DNA from: an uncultured Collinsella sp.
GTDB taxonomy: Bacteria > Actinomycetota > Coriobacteriia > Coriobacteriales > Coriobacteriaceae
Assembly: GCA_900556205.1 (NCBI GenBank)
Contig: USNX01000003.1
Span: 1-21,346 of the forward strand
Direction: 5' to 3'
DNA: 21,346 nt
Shown piece by piece: positions 9,901 through 15,851 of this stretch (position 1 is its first letter; each line of letters opens with the position of its first letter). The position numbers and the translations under genes were made by a program. The notes beneath the pieces were generated by a model. That model saw nothing but the letters and a program-made list of their open reading frames with translations, made no database searches and was not told the origin of the DNA.

Positions 9901-10560
9901 ACTCGCCGTTCCCGTTCTGCAATCCCAACCAATTACAGAGACGTCCTCAAATACGGCCGATTCGCCCCCGTCCATCGTGCCGTATAGCGCAATAGCGCGT
10001 TTGGACCTTTTTCCTGTAATGGTTCCCAGCTCGATGCCGCTCATCTTGAAGTTTAAGCTCCCGCCGGCACACCGCTTGTCGATAACAGAATCTGCGCCAT
10101 ACGTTTTATCCGGATTTGCATCGTCAGACAAGAAACTATGGCCATTGCAGTCAAACTGAGTTTGAAAGGAACCGTTGGTGCCGATGAATTCGATGTAGCC
10201 GCCCTTGAGGACGAAGAGCTCGCCGCTAGTAGAGTCTCTCTTGTCGACTATCGTGCCGCCATATTTGGGTTTTTTGGAAAAATAAACACGCGTCGGGTCG
10301 TCTTTGGTGCCGCCCTCGACCTCATAGTAGCCAAGAGTAATCTCACCGCCGATGACGTAGTCTTTTCCCGCTTCGAGCTTCACCGAGTAGGGGTATTGGA
10401 GGCCCGTACGACTTCTCTGAGCCAGAATCACGTCCTGCGGAATATCCGCCGTAGTCGCTGCCTCGGCCGCCGCCGGCGACGCCACGAGTGCGCATGCCAC
10501 GGTGGCGATACCCAGCAGGCGCGTCAGAGCGGCGCGCATCCCCATCTTCTTCTCCCTCAT
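3961..10560 (-). CDS. Giant secreted modular surface protein, ended by an amber codon
   Basis: The product is 2199 residues; 2540 codon positions if the TAG at 3961 is read through. The ATG at 10560 follows AGGGGAG by 5 nt and begins a clear signal peptide (about 1-35, cleavage near SPAAAEAA). Residues of about 40-490 look like a right-handed beta-helix with many repeated NNCTF/NNSDVTLNNC rungs, as in adhesins and carbohydrate-active proteins. About 495-930 holds beta-sandwich-like modules. From about 940 on come three tandem units of 460-469 residues. Each has HWxxCxCxxxI...H.F.W...CxxCG, then GYxGxYDGxxH, an MBG YGX-type domain (TYGDPDP near 1081, TYGDDDP near 1550, IYGEKDP near 2015), an RR.xxVTW...YDG(E/K)EH segment, and WRA and LDWHGSA segments. 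These domain types are common in extracellular proteins of gut Gram-positives. A role in adhesion or glycan binding is inference. A divergent two-component system lies upstream. Confidence 0.85.
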   Translation of the reverse strand: MREKKMGMRAALTRLLGIATVACALVASPAAAEAATTADIPQDVILAQRSRTGLQYPYSVKLEAGKDYVIGGEITLGYYEVEGGTKDDPTRVYFSKKPKYGGTIVDKRDSTSGELFVLKGGYIEFIGTNGSFQTQFDCNGHSFLSDDANPDKTYGADSVIDKRCAGGSLNFKMSGIELGTITGKRSKRAIALYGTMDGGESAVFEDVSVIGWDCRTGTASYGHDHNYGNSTYLYTASPAPVTIRGSQNSGKSLDATFNNCTFEGNCDNCAGALSVVGRGFRPNVVLNNCTFNNNRQESIWCKSLGVEDTNEHTHAGNIVVNNSDVTLNNCLVQSMDSRVPAANYTQDMVMTSAIAVAKGSACTLNNTKISDTYAEGTYYYADANTRRNTVYARGTVTLAGNTTITTNVDKGARGLALDTPGVYYLGKLNIAESFTGKVQLSLKDDQLGSYTGTQWPLGTCGIEEADLRSRVTTDDPSVGIGKTDDGCVYAMRLPHEHVWSVEKAANSSCQLKVTCSGKMRPSDCNYKNGYAVELGIDGATVSEGKLGIPYSGSEVAPTLTMSNKSGYARDDIVSTGSVHIFESRYYKLTKWGDSKGEALEKVPTDAGIYRIESKVRVDGQDDALTLTREFQIKPLDLRDVSGITFEFNNGGEDTKINGETVRAYPWTGKTITPSFSVKVYNYDAQSWSYFVKDGDYEIDNDPTYSTVSAVDPPSSNSYYPYYLVYIKGMGNYTGSTFARWTITGTQFENVTAKGFEGVYDGQPHGVNISVEKAPADMTIEYNVDGSDEWTTAAPSYTDVQRDDGDEVCSVTVNYRITAKDYVTKRGSVKIEITPASQPVPWRYIASAGTGVKVKNPSAHFLKDGSLSNLNETYEWRKFGAKGWKSVPAGKTSIDDLSADMYEVRFKEDNNHYASKANAFTIAEGPCASKDGKWSMTEGSDGTHWQVCRCKEKINEGKHEFCWEEVTAPTSEKPGLKQYQCSTCGYVLRKEEIPPACIGGYVGVYDGKEHAVSVDLKDGATAQFSIDGGASWKTDTPTIKNVGKTTVDYKVITPGASDIEGQVTLEVTPYPITVAPATASKTYGDPDPDFTYKVTAGSLMEGDTLSGITYKRDEGEKVLTGYKTYKVTASQEKGANANYDITFEAGEFTITRRTIDVTWNVGQYVYNGQEQGPTAEITNLVNGDDVSLNVTDAVKVNAGTYTAYVSNLIGENAVLANYRKPSSRIECKYAIAKAKRDSAPNVKATAETVSGKHDGTIEGVDTSMMLGKPSKQMMFIKASDLVDGDKLENLAPGSYRLCYGATTNYEASEIVTVTIAAGPKLKVTLPAEQAGYTITADATELDWHGSATLKLTATDGYYATKDLAVKANGETIKPSEQGVYQLSKVEKDTVITVEGIAKHEPDGTGWKSDDSSHWHVCTCGERIDVAEHSFEWIIDEKPTVEKSGSKHLHCTVCDYNSSEKVVIPAASVAGYSGEYDGKVHTADVSALPEGTAAQYSIDGGVNWSISAPEIKDVGTLPFKYRATVDGAAIEGDAELVVTPRKVTVTASDASKTYGDDDPAALGWKVTKGELVESESLEGITVSRKAGETVSKGGYAVTASQSEGANPNYEITFKSGKFTINRRELTVTWDATTEFTYDGEEHCPQAELGNVVGGDKLGAYVDGAAVKAGTYTAEITELTGADKDNYKLPATGLTCEFSIKKAPKGAPVVQGVAETVSAKADGKITDVDATMEWRAKESGEYQAVPEGVAELSGLAAGTYEVRYRADDNHEASAATKVTVAAGRKLAVALPAEQVGYKLTADATELDWHGSATLTISIEDGYFADSLAYVVKVNGGAVALNDRGEFTVQDVEGDVNVTVEGVRKHEAVSDKWISDDNTHWHECTCGGKIDEAAHTFTWVVDTPPTATEKGFGHRQCVVCGCALASEEIPAAAIPGYSGEYDGAYHTVNASALPEGATAEYSTDDGKTWSTTAPEIKDVSKLDVAYRVMIGGATVEGQVTLEVTPRAITVTAQDASKIYGEKDPVFEWSVTSGELVGDDTLELEIEREDCDDVHEGGYALRLTQLEGANPNYAITLNDGTFIINRRLLTVTWGTTEFVYDGKEHCPVAELGNVIGKDDLGAFVDGSQTEVGAPYTATLAELTGKAAGNYTLPADGLTCEFSIKNAAQDAPVVQAEAETVSGKKDGKITGVDATMEWRAQGAAE

Positions 10561-10610
10561 CGTAGCTCCCCTTATCCCTATGCTCTCGCGATGCCCGACA
10601 TCGCTTGGCG

Positions 10611-10644
10611 CTGGCGGCTGGCATAATCCCCGGCCAACCGCCAG
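10611..10644. promoter_or_regulatory. Inverted repeat between the surface gene and the regulators
   Basis: CTGGCGGCTGGC (10611-10622) and GCCAACCGCCAG (10633-10644) pair at 11 of 12 positions around a 10-nt loop. It lies 51 bp upstream of the surface-protein start in the 242-bp divergent gap. It could be a regulator site or a stem in the leader RNA. LytTR proteins usually bind direct repeats, so I do not assign it to the neighbouring regulator. Confidence 0.45.
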
Positions 10645-10650
10645 CATCTG

Positions 10651-10677
10651 TTGACATGTTTATCCACGGATTATTTT
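10651..10677 (+). promoter_or_regulatory. Candidate promoter of the two-component pair
   Basis: A perfect -35 TTGACA (10651-10656) is followed after 15 nt by TATTTT (10672-10677). The spacing is shorter than the usual 17, so the assignment is tentative. A transcript would have a leader of about 120 nt before the regulator start. Confidence 0.35.
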
Positions 10678-10802
10678 GCGGCGGCGCTTTCTGACACCCC
10701 GCCGCTCGGCGTGAGTTGCACGCCGTGGGGCGCAAACGGGATGCGCCTCGGCGAGCGGCACGCGCCCGATGTGGCAAAATCGAACTACTAAGGGGGCTCA
10801 GA

Positions 10803-11525
10803 ATGCTCAAGATTATTGCCTGCGACGACGACGTCGTATTTCTAGATAGACTGCACCGGATGATCGACCGCTGGTCGAGCGAGACGGGCACGGCGGTCGA
10901 TGTTGCGCTCGTCACGCGCGGCGAGGACCTGCTGGCCCGCCATGCCGCATCGCGCGCCGACATCATCCTGCTCGATATGATCATGCCGCTCGTCAACGGC
11001 ATGGACACCGCGCGCGAGCTGCGCCAGTCCGATACCGCCGTGCGCCTGGTGTTCCTCACCTCGTCACCCGAGTTTGCGCTGGAGTCCTACGAAGTCCGCG
11101 CCTTCGACTACCTGCTCAAGCCCGTGGCATACGAACGCCTGGCACAGCTGCTCGACGAGCTTTCGAGCATGCGCCCGTCGGCGACCGACGAGTTCGTCAT
11201 CAAAACGTCCTTTGGTTACCATGCCCTGCGCCTGTCCAACATCGAATATGCCGAGGTACGCAACAAGCACGTGGTTTTCCACCTGCGCGACGGACGCGAT
11301 ATCGAGGCGCTCGAGTCGTTCCGCAGCGTCGAGGACCGCTTGGCGCAAAACGCGGTCTTCTTTAAATGCCATCGCAGCTACCAGGTCAACCTGCGCAACA
11401 TCGATCATTTCGATCGGACGGAGATCGTCATGCGCTCGGGCGCGAGCATTCCTCTTTCGCGCAGCAGCAAGCAGGGATTCCAGGACGCCTACTTTGCGGT
11501 GCGATTTGAGGGCGGGAGGCGCTGA
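10803..11525 (+). CDS. LytTR-family response regulator (AgrA/VirR type)
   Basis: This cytoplasmic transcription regulator has 240 residues. Residues 1 to about 120 are a receiver domain: acidic pocket CDDD (8-10), phospho-acceptor Asp58 in ILLDMIMP, switch residue in VFLTSS, and the conserved Lys in DYLLKPV. Residues of about 137-235 are a LytTR DNA-binding domain (VIKTSFGYHALRLSNIEYAEV ... FFKCHRSYQVNLRNI ... IPLSRSSKQGF). GGGGG lies 6 nt upstream of the ATG. Its stop overlaps the kinase start by one base, so the two are translationally coupled. Such pairs usually answer to peptide signals and control surface or secreted proteins. No AgrB or AgrD homologue is in the window, so the signal is unknown. 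The divergent surface-protein gene is a possible target by position only. Confidence 0.92.
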   Translation: MLKIIACDDDVVFLDRLHRMIDRWSSETGTAVDVALVTRGEDLLARHAASRADIILLDMIMPLVNGMDTARELRQSDTAVRLVFLTSSPEFALESYEVRAFDYLLKPVAYERLAQLLDELSSMRPSATDEFVIKTSFGYHALRLSNIEYAEVRNKHVVFHLRDGRDIEALESFRSVEDRLAQNAVFFKCHRSYQVNLRNIDHFDRTEIVMRSGASIPLSRSSKQGFQDAYFAVRFEGGRR

Positions 11526-12802
11526 TGCCTGCATCAGTCGAAATGGTTCTTTGGGCGATTCACCACGCCACGACGCTGCTCTTTGGCGTTTTTGCCTCGG
11601 CGGCGCTCTGCGGTGTCGAAATCAATCGACGCCATGCGCTCGAATTGCTGGGGATCGGCGCCGCAACCGGCGCCGCCTTCTCGATTGCCAATGCCGTTGG
11701 TGGAGAACTGTTTGCCCGTCAGGCCTACCCGCTCGTCGTGCACCTGCCGCTTATCATGTTCCTCTGCACGCGCTACCGCTTAAGTCCGCTGCTCGCGGCA
11801 CTGGGCGTCACCAGCGCCTACCTGAGCTGCCAGTTTAGCAACTGGATGGGTATCGCCGCATTCGCAGCCACCGACTCGCAGATTGCATACTACCTTGCGC
11901 GCATCGCGACCACGCTCGGCGTCTTTGCCGTCCTCCTGCACTGGGGCGGCGATATCGGTCCGCGCCTGGCGATTAAAAACCCTACTGAGCTGGGCATTCT
12001 TTTAATTCTGCCGCTTGTCTACTACATCTTTGACTACGCCACCAACGTCTACACCACGCTGTTCCACTCGGGTTCGGTGGTGACCGTTGAGTTTCTGGCC
12101 TTTGCCCTTTGCGCCTTCTATCTTATGTTTCTTGCCGTTTACCTGCGCGAATACGAAGCAAAGGAAGTCGCCGAGCGTGAACGCTGGATGCTCGAGACGC
12201 GCGACAACTCCGCCATCAAAGAGCTCGAGGCCTGGCGCCAATCCGGACGCGAGCTGTCGATTCTTCGCCACGACATGCGGCACTTTTTGCGCGGTTTGGC
12301 CGTTTTAATTGAGGAGGGCCACACCGACGAGGCGCTCGACCGCATCGATGAGCTCTGCGAGGCCAACGACCGCACCGCCGTACGCCGTTACTGCGCCAAC
12401 GAGACGATCAATATCGTGCTTTCGTCATTTAGCTCAGATATCAACAAGCACGGCATCACCGCCGACCTGCGCGCCGCCGTGCCCGAAACCGTTCACGTGG
12501 GCGATGCCGACCTGTTCAGCGTGCTTTCGAATGCCCTGGAAAACGCCATCATCGCTGCAAGCGCCGCCCCCGAAGGCAAACGCTTTGTCGACCTGAACCT
12601 GCGGTTTGAGGACGGCCAGCTGCTGCTTTTGGTTTCCAATACGTTTGGGCGCGCGCCGCGCATGGTCGACGGCATGCCCGTGACCCAACATGCCGGTCAC
12701 GGCTTTGGCACCAAGAGCATTAAGCTCGCCGTGGAGCGCATGAACGGCAACTGCCAGTTCCGCATCAACGGCGACCGGTTTGAGCTGCGCGCCGTGATGT
12801 AG
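11525..12802 (+). CDS. GHKL sensor histidine kinase (AgrC-like)
   Basis: The 425-residue membrane protein starts with about six hydrophobic segments (roughly residues 5-30, 40-60, 70-105, 120-142, 155-180, 185-207). A charged coiled-coil-like stretch (208-245) follows, then a kinase core: phospho-acceptor region LRHDMRHF (His249 or His253), N-box LSNALENAI (Asn336, Asn340) and G-box GHGFGTKSI (391-399). The D-box-like region between them is weak, as is usual for this HPK10/GHKL group. It should phosphorylate the regulator encoded immediately upstream. The multi-pass sensor without an obvious extracytoplasmic domain matches peptide-sensing kinases such as AgrC. The ligand cannot be read from sequence. 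Confidence 0.9.
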   Translation: MPASVEMVLWAIHHATTLLFGVFASAALCGVEINRRHALELLGIGAATGAAFSIANAVGGELFARQAYPLVVHLPLIMFLCTRYRLSPLLAALGVTSAYLSCQFSNWMGIAAFAATDSQIAYYLARIATTLGVFAVLLHWGGDIGPRLAIKNPTELGILLILPLVYYIFDYATNVYTTLFHSGSVVTVEFLAFALCAFYLMFLAVYLREYEAKEVAERERWMLETRDNSAIKELEAWRQSGRELSILRHDMRHFLRGLAVLIEEGHTDEALDRIDELCEANDRTAVRRYCANETINIVLSSFSSDINKHGITADLRAAVPETVHVGDADLFSVLSNALENAIIAASAAPEGKRFVDLNLRFEDGQLLLLVSNTFGRAPRMVDGMPVTQHAGHGFGTKSIKLAVERMNGNCQFRINGDRFELRAVM

Positions 12803-12865
12803 GGGCGCGACACTGGACTCGCGGTGCGGCTCAACCGCCCGGGTCGCCTTGCCGGCGCAGGCCCG

Positions 12866-13435
12866 TTACAGCGGAGCGGCCGACGGGGTCAGCTGCTTAA
12901 TGTAGGCCCACATGCGCTGCTTGGCCGCCTTGTCGGTCAGAGCGGCCTCAAAGCCATCGAGTGCGAGTACGCGACGCCCCTGCACGTGGGCGACCAGGCC
13001 GGGCTTGAGCATGGCGGTGTCAAAGTCATCGATCGCCACGAGCATATCGACATAGGTCTCGCGCATGACATCGGCCGCGCTGTTGTCCAGCAGCAGCACC
13101 GCCTCGGGGTCCAGGGTCTCGAGCGCCTCTCGGAACAGCTCGCACGGCAGGGCTTCGCCCACCGCGACCGCTCCGTCGCCCGCGCCGGCAACGCTTGCCA
13201 GCGCGCAGAAATCCTCGGGCGCGTAGCCGATAGCCCCGAGCGCCTTGCGCAGCGCGGCGCCATCCGGGCCGGCGGCAAGCTCGCCGCCCGAGCGCTCGGC
13301 CTCATCCAAATCGCCTTTGACCAGCACGATCGGCGAGCACGCGTTGCCCGCGATGCGCACGCCACGCGCCGCAAGCGACGCGAGCTCCTGCTCGGTGGCC
13401 TGGGCGATGGCTTCTTTTTTCTGGCTCTGTGACAT
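12866..13435 (-). CDS. Degenerate uracil-DNA-glycosylase-like protein
   Basis: The 189-residue product starts at the ATG at 13435, with GGAGAG 9 nt upstream. It is soluble and has no signal peptide. The pattern VLVKGDLDEAERSGGEL...GPDGAALRKALGAIGY followed by LFREALETLDPEAVLLLDNSAADVM resembles the order of family 4 uracil-DNA glycosylases. There the corresponding features are a GExPGxxE...GxxG loop, a helix, and a (L/I)xPxxIxxLGxxA strand. The iron-sulfur cysteines and the usual catalytic residues of motif I are not visible. It may therefore be a non-catalytic relative, or the resemblance may be only structural. The IS200/IS605 element ends 40 bp upstream of the start and may have separated the gene from its old promoter. 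Confidence 0.5.
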   Translation of the reverse strand: MSQSQKKEAIAQATEQELASLAARGVRIAGNACSPIVLVKGDLDEAERSGGELAAGPDGAALRKALGAIGYAPEDFCALASVAGAGDGAVAVGEALPCELFREALETLDPEAVLLLDNSAADVMRETYVDMLVAIDDFDTAMLKPGLVAHVQGRRVLALDGFEAALTDKAAKQRMWAYIKQLTPSAAPL

Positions 13436-13474
13436 AGGTATGCGCTCTCCAATCGTTTGCGTGCCCACCATTAT

Positions 13475-13507
13475 TTGACACTCCCCATGGCTAAAGCCAG
13501 GGGATTC
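13475..13507 (-). repeat. Right-end hairpin of the IS element
   Basis: CCCC-A-TGGC (13483-13491) pairs with GCCA-GGGG (13496-13503), leaving an unpaired A bulge, and GTGTCAA follows on the minus strand. A short stem with a bulge and a TCAA tail is the classic TnpA recognition structure at IS605-type right ends. Confidence 0.8.
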
Positions 13508-13620
13508 TTGCTTCACCGAGAATTGCCTAGACTGCGCATGCAGCCGTAGGTCTTACGCCCTCTCCACAAGCGTTTGCGGCATCCGCCGCGGTTCCCGCAT
13601 GCCCTGCGGTACCTTCCAGG
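13475..13620 (-). ncRNA. Probable omega (guide) RNA of TnpB
   Basis: In IS200/IS605 elements the 3' end of tnpB and the right end are transcribed as a guide RNA whose last part comes from the flanking DNA. The tnpB C-terminal tail here (ACGEGVRP) is of the kind often seen where coding sequence and RNA scaffold overlap. The 5' boundary is a guess. The guide would begin at 13474 and read ATAATGGTGGGCACGC. This is inferred from the family, with no direct signal apart from position and the end hairpin. Confidence 0.4.
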
Positions 13621-14717
13621 ATTCTCCTTCCCTCGCGGGCGATGTTGACGGCGGCATTTAGGTCGCGGTCGTGACGCATGCCGCACGCGGGACAGTCCCA
13701 TACCCGTTCGGCCAGCGTCAGTCCCCTGTAGACGTAACCGCATGCGGAACACGTCTTGCTGGACGGATAGAACCTGCCCACCCTTACGAAGCCGCGCCCC
13801 GACCATGCGCATTTGTACTCGAGCTGGCGCGCCAGCTCCGACATGGCGGCATCGCCCACGGCCTTGGCGAGGCGGCGGTTCCTCTGCATGCCCCTGACGT
13901 TCAGGTCCTCGACCGCGATGTTTTGGCTTTCTCTCACCGCATGCGTCGTGAACTTGTGCAGGGCGTCCTTCCGCCGGTTGGCCACCTTCTCGTGCGCCCG
14001 CGCGACCCTGACACGCTGCCTGGCGCGATTTGCGGAGCCCTTCCGCTTGCGCGAGAGCCGTCGCTGCTCCCGTGCCAGCTTCCTCTCGCTCCTCTGCAGG
14101 TTTCTGGGGTTGGGCAGGCGCTCCCCCGTGGAGCAGGTGGCTATGTCGTGTATCCCCGCATCGACCCCCAGGAATCCGACGGTCGGGGCCGGTGCATCCG
14201 TGGCGGGGACGTCCACGCAGCATATCGCCACGTAGTACTTGCCGCTCGGCACCTGCTTGACCGTCGCGGACAGGACGCGCCCCTCCACGGGACGGCTCAC
14301 CCGTGCCCTGACGGTCCCCAGCTTGGGCAGCCTCACGTGCCTGGCGTCGATTATCACGACGCCGTTCGTGCGGTAGCTCTTCCTCCCCGCGCGTTTGGAC
14401 TTGAACTTCGGAAAGCCCACCTTGCCTGGTGCGCGGAAGAAGTTCCTATATGCCTTGTCCAGGTCGCGCAGGGACTGCTGCAGCGCCATGGAGTCCACCT
14501 CGGAGAGCCACGGCGCGTCCGTTTTCTTCCAGGCGGGGATCTGGGTGATGTAGGAGTTGATGTGCTTCGATTTGCCCGTCCGCGCGTACTCGTCCCGCCT
14601 CATCGCCAGCACCCTGTTGTAGACCCAGCGACAGCAGCCGAAGGTCTTCTGCAGGAGGGCCTCCTGATCGGCGCTCGGGTATATGCGGTACTCGAAGCTC
14701 TTGTCCATGGCCCTCAT
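13527..14717 (-). CDS. tnpB: TnpB, RNA-guided RuvC-like nuclease of IS605 family
   Basis: The 396-residue protein is complete. It has an N-terminal helix-turn-helix/wedge region (FEYRIYPSADQEALLQKTFGCCRWVYN), then a split RuvC domain with all three acidic residues: Asp186 in GVDAGIHD, Glu270 in VEDLNVRGM and Asp352 in HDRDLNAAVNI. A zinc finger sits between the last two (CSACG at 323-327, CPACG at 342-346). In characterised relatives TnpB uses an RNA from the element end to cut the vacated donor site, which helps the element persist. The ATG overlaps the tnpA stop (ATGA), so translation is probably coupled. No damage is visible, so the nuclease is predicted to be active. Confidence 0.95.
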   Translation of the reverse strand: MRAMDKSFEYRIYPSADQEALLQKTFGCCRWVYNRVLAMRRDEYARTGKSKHINSYITQIPAWKKTDAPWLSEVDSMALQQSLRDLDKAYRNFFRAPGKVGFPKFKSKRAGRKSYRTNGVVIIDARHVRLPKLGTVRARVSRPVEGRVLSATVKQVPSGKYYVAICCVDVPATDAPAPTVGFLGVDAGIHDIATCSTGERLPNPRNLQRSERKLAREQRRLSRKRKGSANRARQRVRVARAHEKVANRRKDALHKFTTHAVRESQNIAVEDLNVRGMQRNRRLAKAVGDAAMSELARQLEYKCAWSGRGFVRVGRFYPSSKTCSACGYVYRGLTLAERVWDCPACGMRHDRDLNAAVNIAREGRRILEGTAGHAGTAADAANACGEGVRPTAACAV

Positions 14718-15109
14718 GCGTTCTTCTGGTCCTCGATATATTGCCTGACGGTCTCGGGCGTCGCCCCGCCGACGGTCGAGACGAAGTAGCTGTTCGTCCA
14801 GAGCGTCGGCAGCTTGCGCTTCAGCTGCGGGAACTCGGTGCGCAAGTCATGGCTGGTCCTGCCTTTGATGCGCTTTACGGCCCGGTGAATGCCGAACTGG
14901 GGGTCGACCGAGATGAGCATGTGCACGCGGTCGGGCATGACCTCGATTTCCCTTATCTCGAAATCGAGCTCTTCCGCAACCTCGTGCGCGATCTCCTTGA
15001 AGCGGGAGTCGATGCCGTCCACGAGCACCTTTCTGCGGTATTTCGGGCAGAAGACCACATGGTAGTCGCAGCTCCAGACTATGTTGTCGTTGCTTCTGTA
15101 TCTATCCAT
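14714..15109 (-). CDS. tnpA: TnpA, Y1 transposase with altered HUH motif
   Basis: The 131-residue protein matches the IS200/IS605 Y1 transposases: NDNIVWSCDYHVVFCPKYRRKVL at the start (about residues 8-30), then DPQFGIHRAVKRIKGRTS, and the C-terminal helix with the catalytic Tyr125 (TVRQYIEDQ). The metal-binding HUH motif, normally DHVHML, reads DRVHML here, with Arg61 in place of the first His. One base change (CAC to CGC) would explain this. Loss of that His should impair metal binding and strand cleavage, so the enzyme may be inactive. The ATG at 15109 has no ribosome site; a -10 box lies only 6 nt upstream, which suggests leaderless translation. Confidence 0.92.
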   Translation of the reverse strand: MDRYRSNDNIVWSCDYHVVFCPKYRRKVLVDGIDSRFKEIAHEVAEELDFEIREIEVMPDRVHMLISVDPQFGIHRAVKRIKGRTSHDLRTEFPQLKRKLPTLWTNSYFVSTVGGATPETVRQYIEDQKNA

Positions 15110-15115
15110 ACAAAC

Positions 15116-15144
15116 AGTATACCACTTGCAGCCGTATATGTATA
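15116..15144 (-). promoter_or_regulatory. Promoter of tnpA-tnpB
   Basis: On the minus strand TATACA (15139-15144) and TATACT (15116-15121) are 17 nt apart. The -10 box ends 6 nt before the tnpA ATG, so transcription should begin at or next to the start codon. Confidence 0.5.
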
Positions 15145-15159
15145 TCGGCTGACGCCGAT
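15144..15159. repeat. Left-end hairpin of the IS element
   Basis: ATCGGC and GCCGAT form a perfect 6-bp stem around 4 nt. The position just upstream of tnpA fits a TnpA-binding structure at the left end. A competing pairing with CAGCCG at 15129-15134 is possible. Confidence 0.45.
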
Positions 15160-15195
15160 GCGCCTTATATCCCCATATCTGAAGAAAGGGGTTTT

Positions 15196-15220
15196 GCGGC
15201 GCTTTTGATAAAAGAGCCGC
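15196..15220. repeat. Hairpin between the IS element and trxA
   Basis: GCGGC-G-CTTTT (15196-15206) pairs with AAAAG-A-GCCGC (15210-15220) around a 3-nt loop, with one mismatch. Neither strand has a T-tract after it. It may be an old terminator or part of the left flank of the IS insertion. Confidence 0.4.
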
Positions 15221-15310
15221 CCGCGAGTGGTTGCTTTGCGGGCCGCTGGGTATAAGCACGGTCGTACTGAGTTTTACGCGGCCGAGCCGCGTCGCATTAT
15301 GGAGGTCACC

Positions 15311-15631
15311 ATGGCTGACATTAAGCAGATTACCCCCGAGAACTTCGATTCCATCGTTAACGACAGCCTGCCCGTGCTGGTTGATTTTTGGGCTCCGTGG
15401 TGTGGGCCGTGTCGTTCACTCTCGCCCATCGTGGACGAGGTCGCCGACGAGCTGGCCGGCAAGCTGGCCGTGGCCAAGTGCAACGTCGATGACAACCAGG
15501 ACCTGGCCATGAAGTTTGGCGTCATGAGCATCCCCACGCTGATCGTCTTTAAGAACGGCGAAGAGGTTGACCGCTCGGTCGGCGCGCTGCCCAAGGCGAG
15601 GCTTCAGGCGCTGCTGGAGAAGCATCTGTAA
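15311..15631 (+). CDS. trxA: Thioredoxin
   Basis: This cytoplasmic disulfide reductase is recycled by thioredoxin reductase. The 106-residue protein is the normal family length and carries the active site FWAPWCGPCRSL (Cys31, Cys34). The conserved cis-Pro loop MSIPTLIVFKNGEEVDRSVGA and C-terminal helix ARLQALLEKHL are also present. GGAGG lies 5 nt before the ATG. A possible -10 (TATAAG, 15251-15256) lies upstream without a good -35. It stands alone between the IS element and the nickel/hydrogenase cluster, and a terminator 112 nt downstream separates it from the latter. Confidence 0.97.
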   Translation: MADIKQITPENFDSIVNDSLPVLVDFWAPWCGPCRSLSPIVDEVADELAGKLAVAKCNVDDNQDLAMKFGVMSIPTLIVFKNGEEVDRSVGALPKARLQALLEKHL

Positions 15632-15743
15632 TACGCTTGTTACGTATCTGCCGTCCATGAGCGGTTTTGCACCGCTCGCCGGAGTGCCGGGTGCAGGGCG
15701 CGCGACCACGGATAGTATGGTAGACACAAACAGCCCCCAGTGA

Positions 15744-15780
15744 ACGGGTGCGGGTCAGACGGACTCGCACCCGTTTTCTT
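15744..15780 (+). terminator. Rho-independent terminator downstream of trxA
   Basis: Perfect 9-bp arms ACGGGTGCG (15744-15752) and CGCACCCGT (15766-15774) can extend inwards by GTC/GAC. TTTTCTT (15774-15780) follows on the plus strand. It ends trxA transcription or that of a short RNA starting near 15725 (a -10-like TAGTAT lies at 15713-15718). Confidence 0.85.
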
Positions 15781-15807
15781 ATGCGGCGGCGCCCGGGGCG
15801 GGCGTAG

Positions 15808-15813
15808 TAGAAT
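15808..15813 (+). promoter_or_regulatory. Candidate -10 box before the small ORF-nikR pair
   Basis: TAGAAT lies 38 nt upstream of the 15852 start, in a GC-rich gap. No -35 box is visible at the expected distance, and I see no NikR-type GTATGA/TCATAC operator. Confidence 0.3.
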
Positions 15814-15851
15814 CTGAACCACTGGATTGCCCCGTACAAAAGGAGATTCCC

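Larger units (their letters stand above)
13475..15160 (-). mobile_element. IS200/IS605-family insertion sequence
   Basis: The element carries tnpA (Y1 transposase) and tnpB (RuvC nuclease) in the same direction with an ATGA overlap, plus hairpins near both ends. The right end (minus-strand 3' side) is sharp: a hairpin followed by GTGTCAA, ending at 13475. The left end lies upstream of tnpA beyond the small hairpin at 15144-15159; I could not fix it to the base, so 15160 is approximate. Elements of this family move as single strands and make no target duplication, so no flanking repeat is expected. Confidence 0.85.

Noticed and set aside
10659..10669. A DnaA-box-like TTATCCACG
   Set aside because: A single copy with one mismatch and no other origin features.
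10656..10694. A 12-codon frame (MFIHGLFCGGAF) that might encode a signal peptide for the sensor kinase
   Set aside because: It has no ribosome site, overlaps the candidate promoter and is far shorter than AgrD-type precursors.
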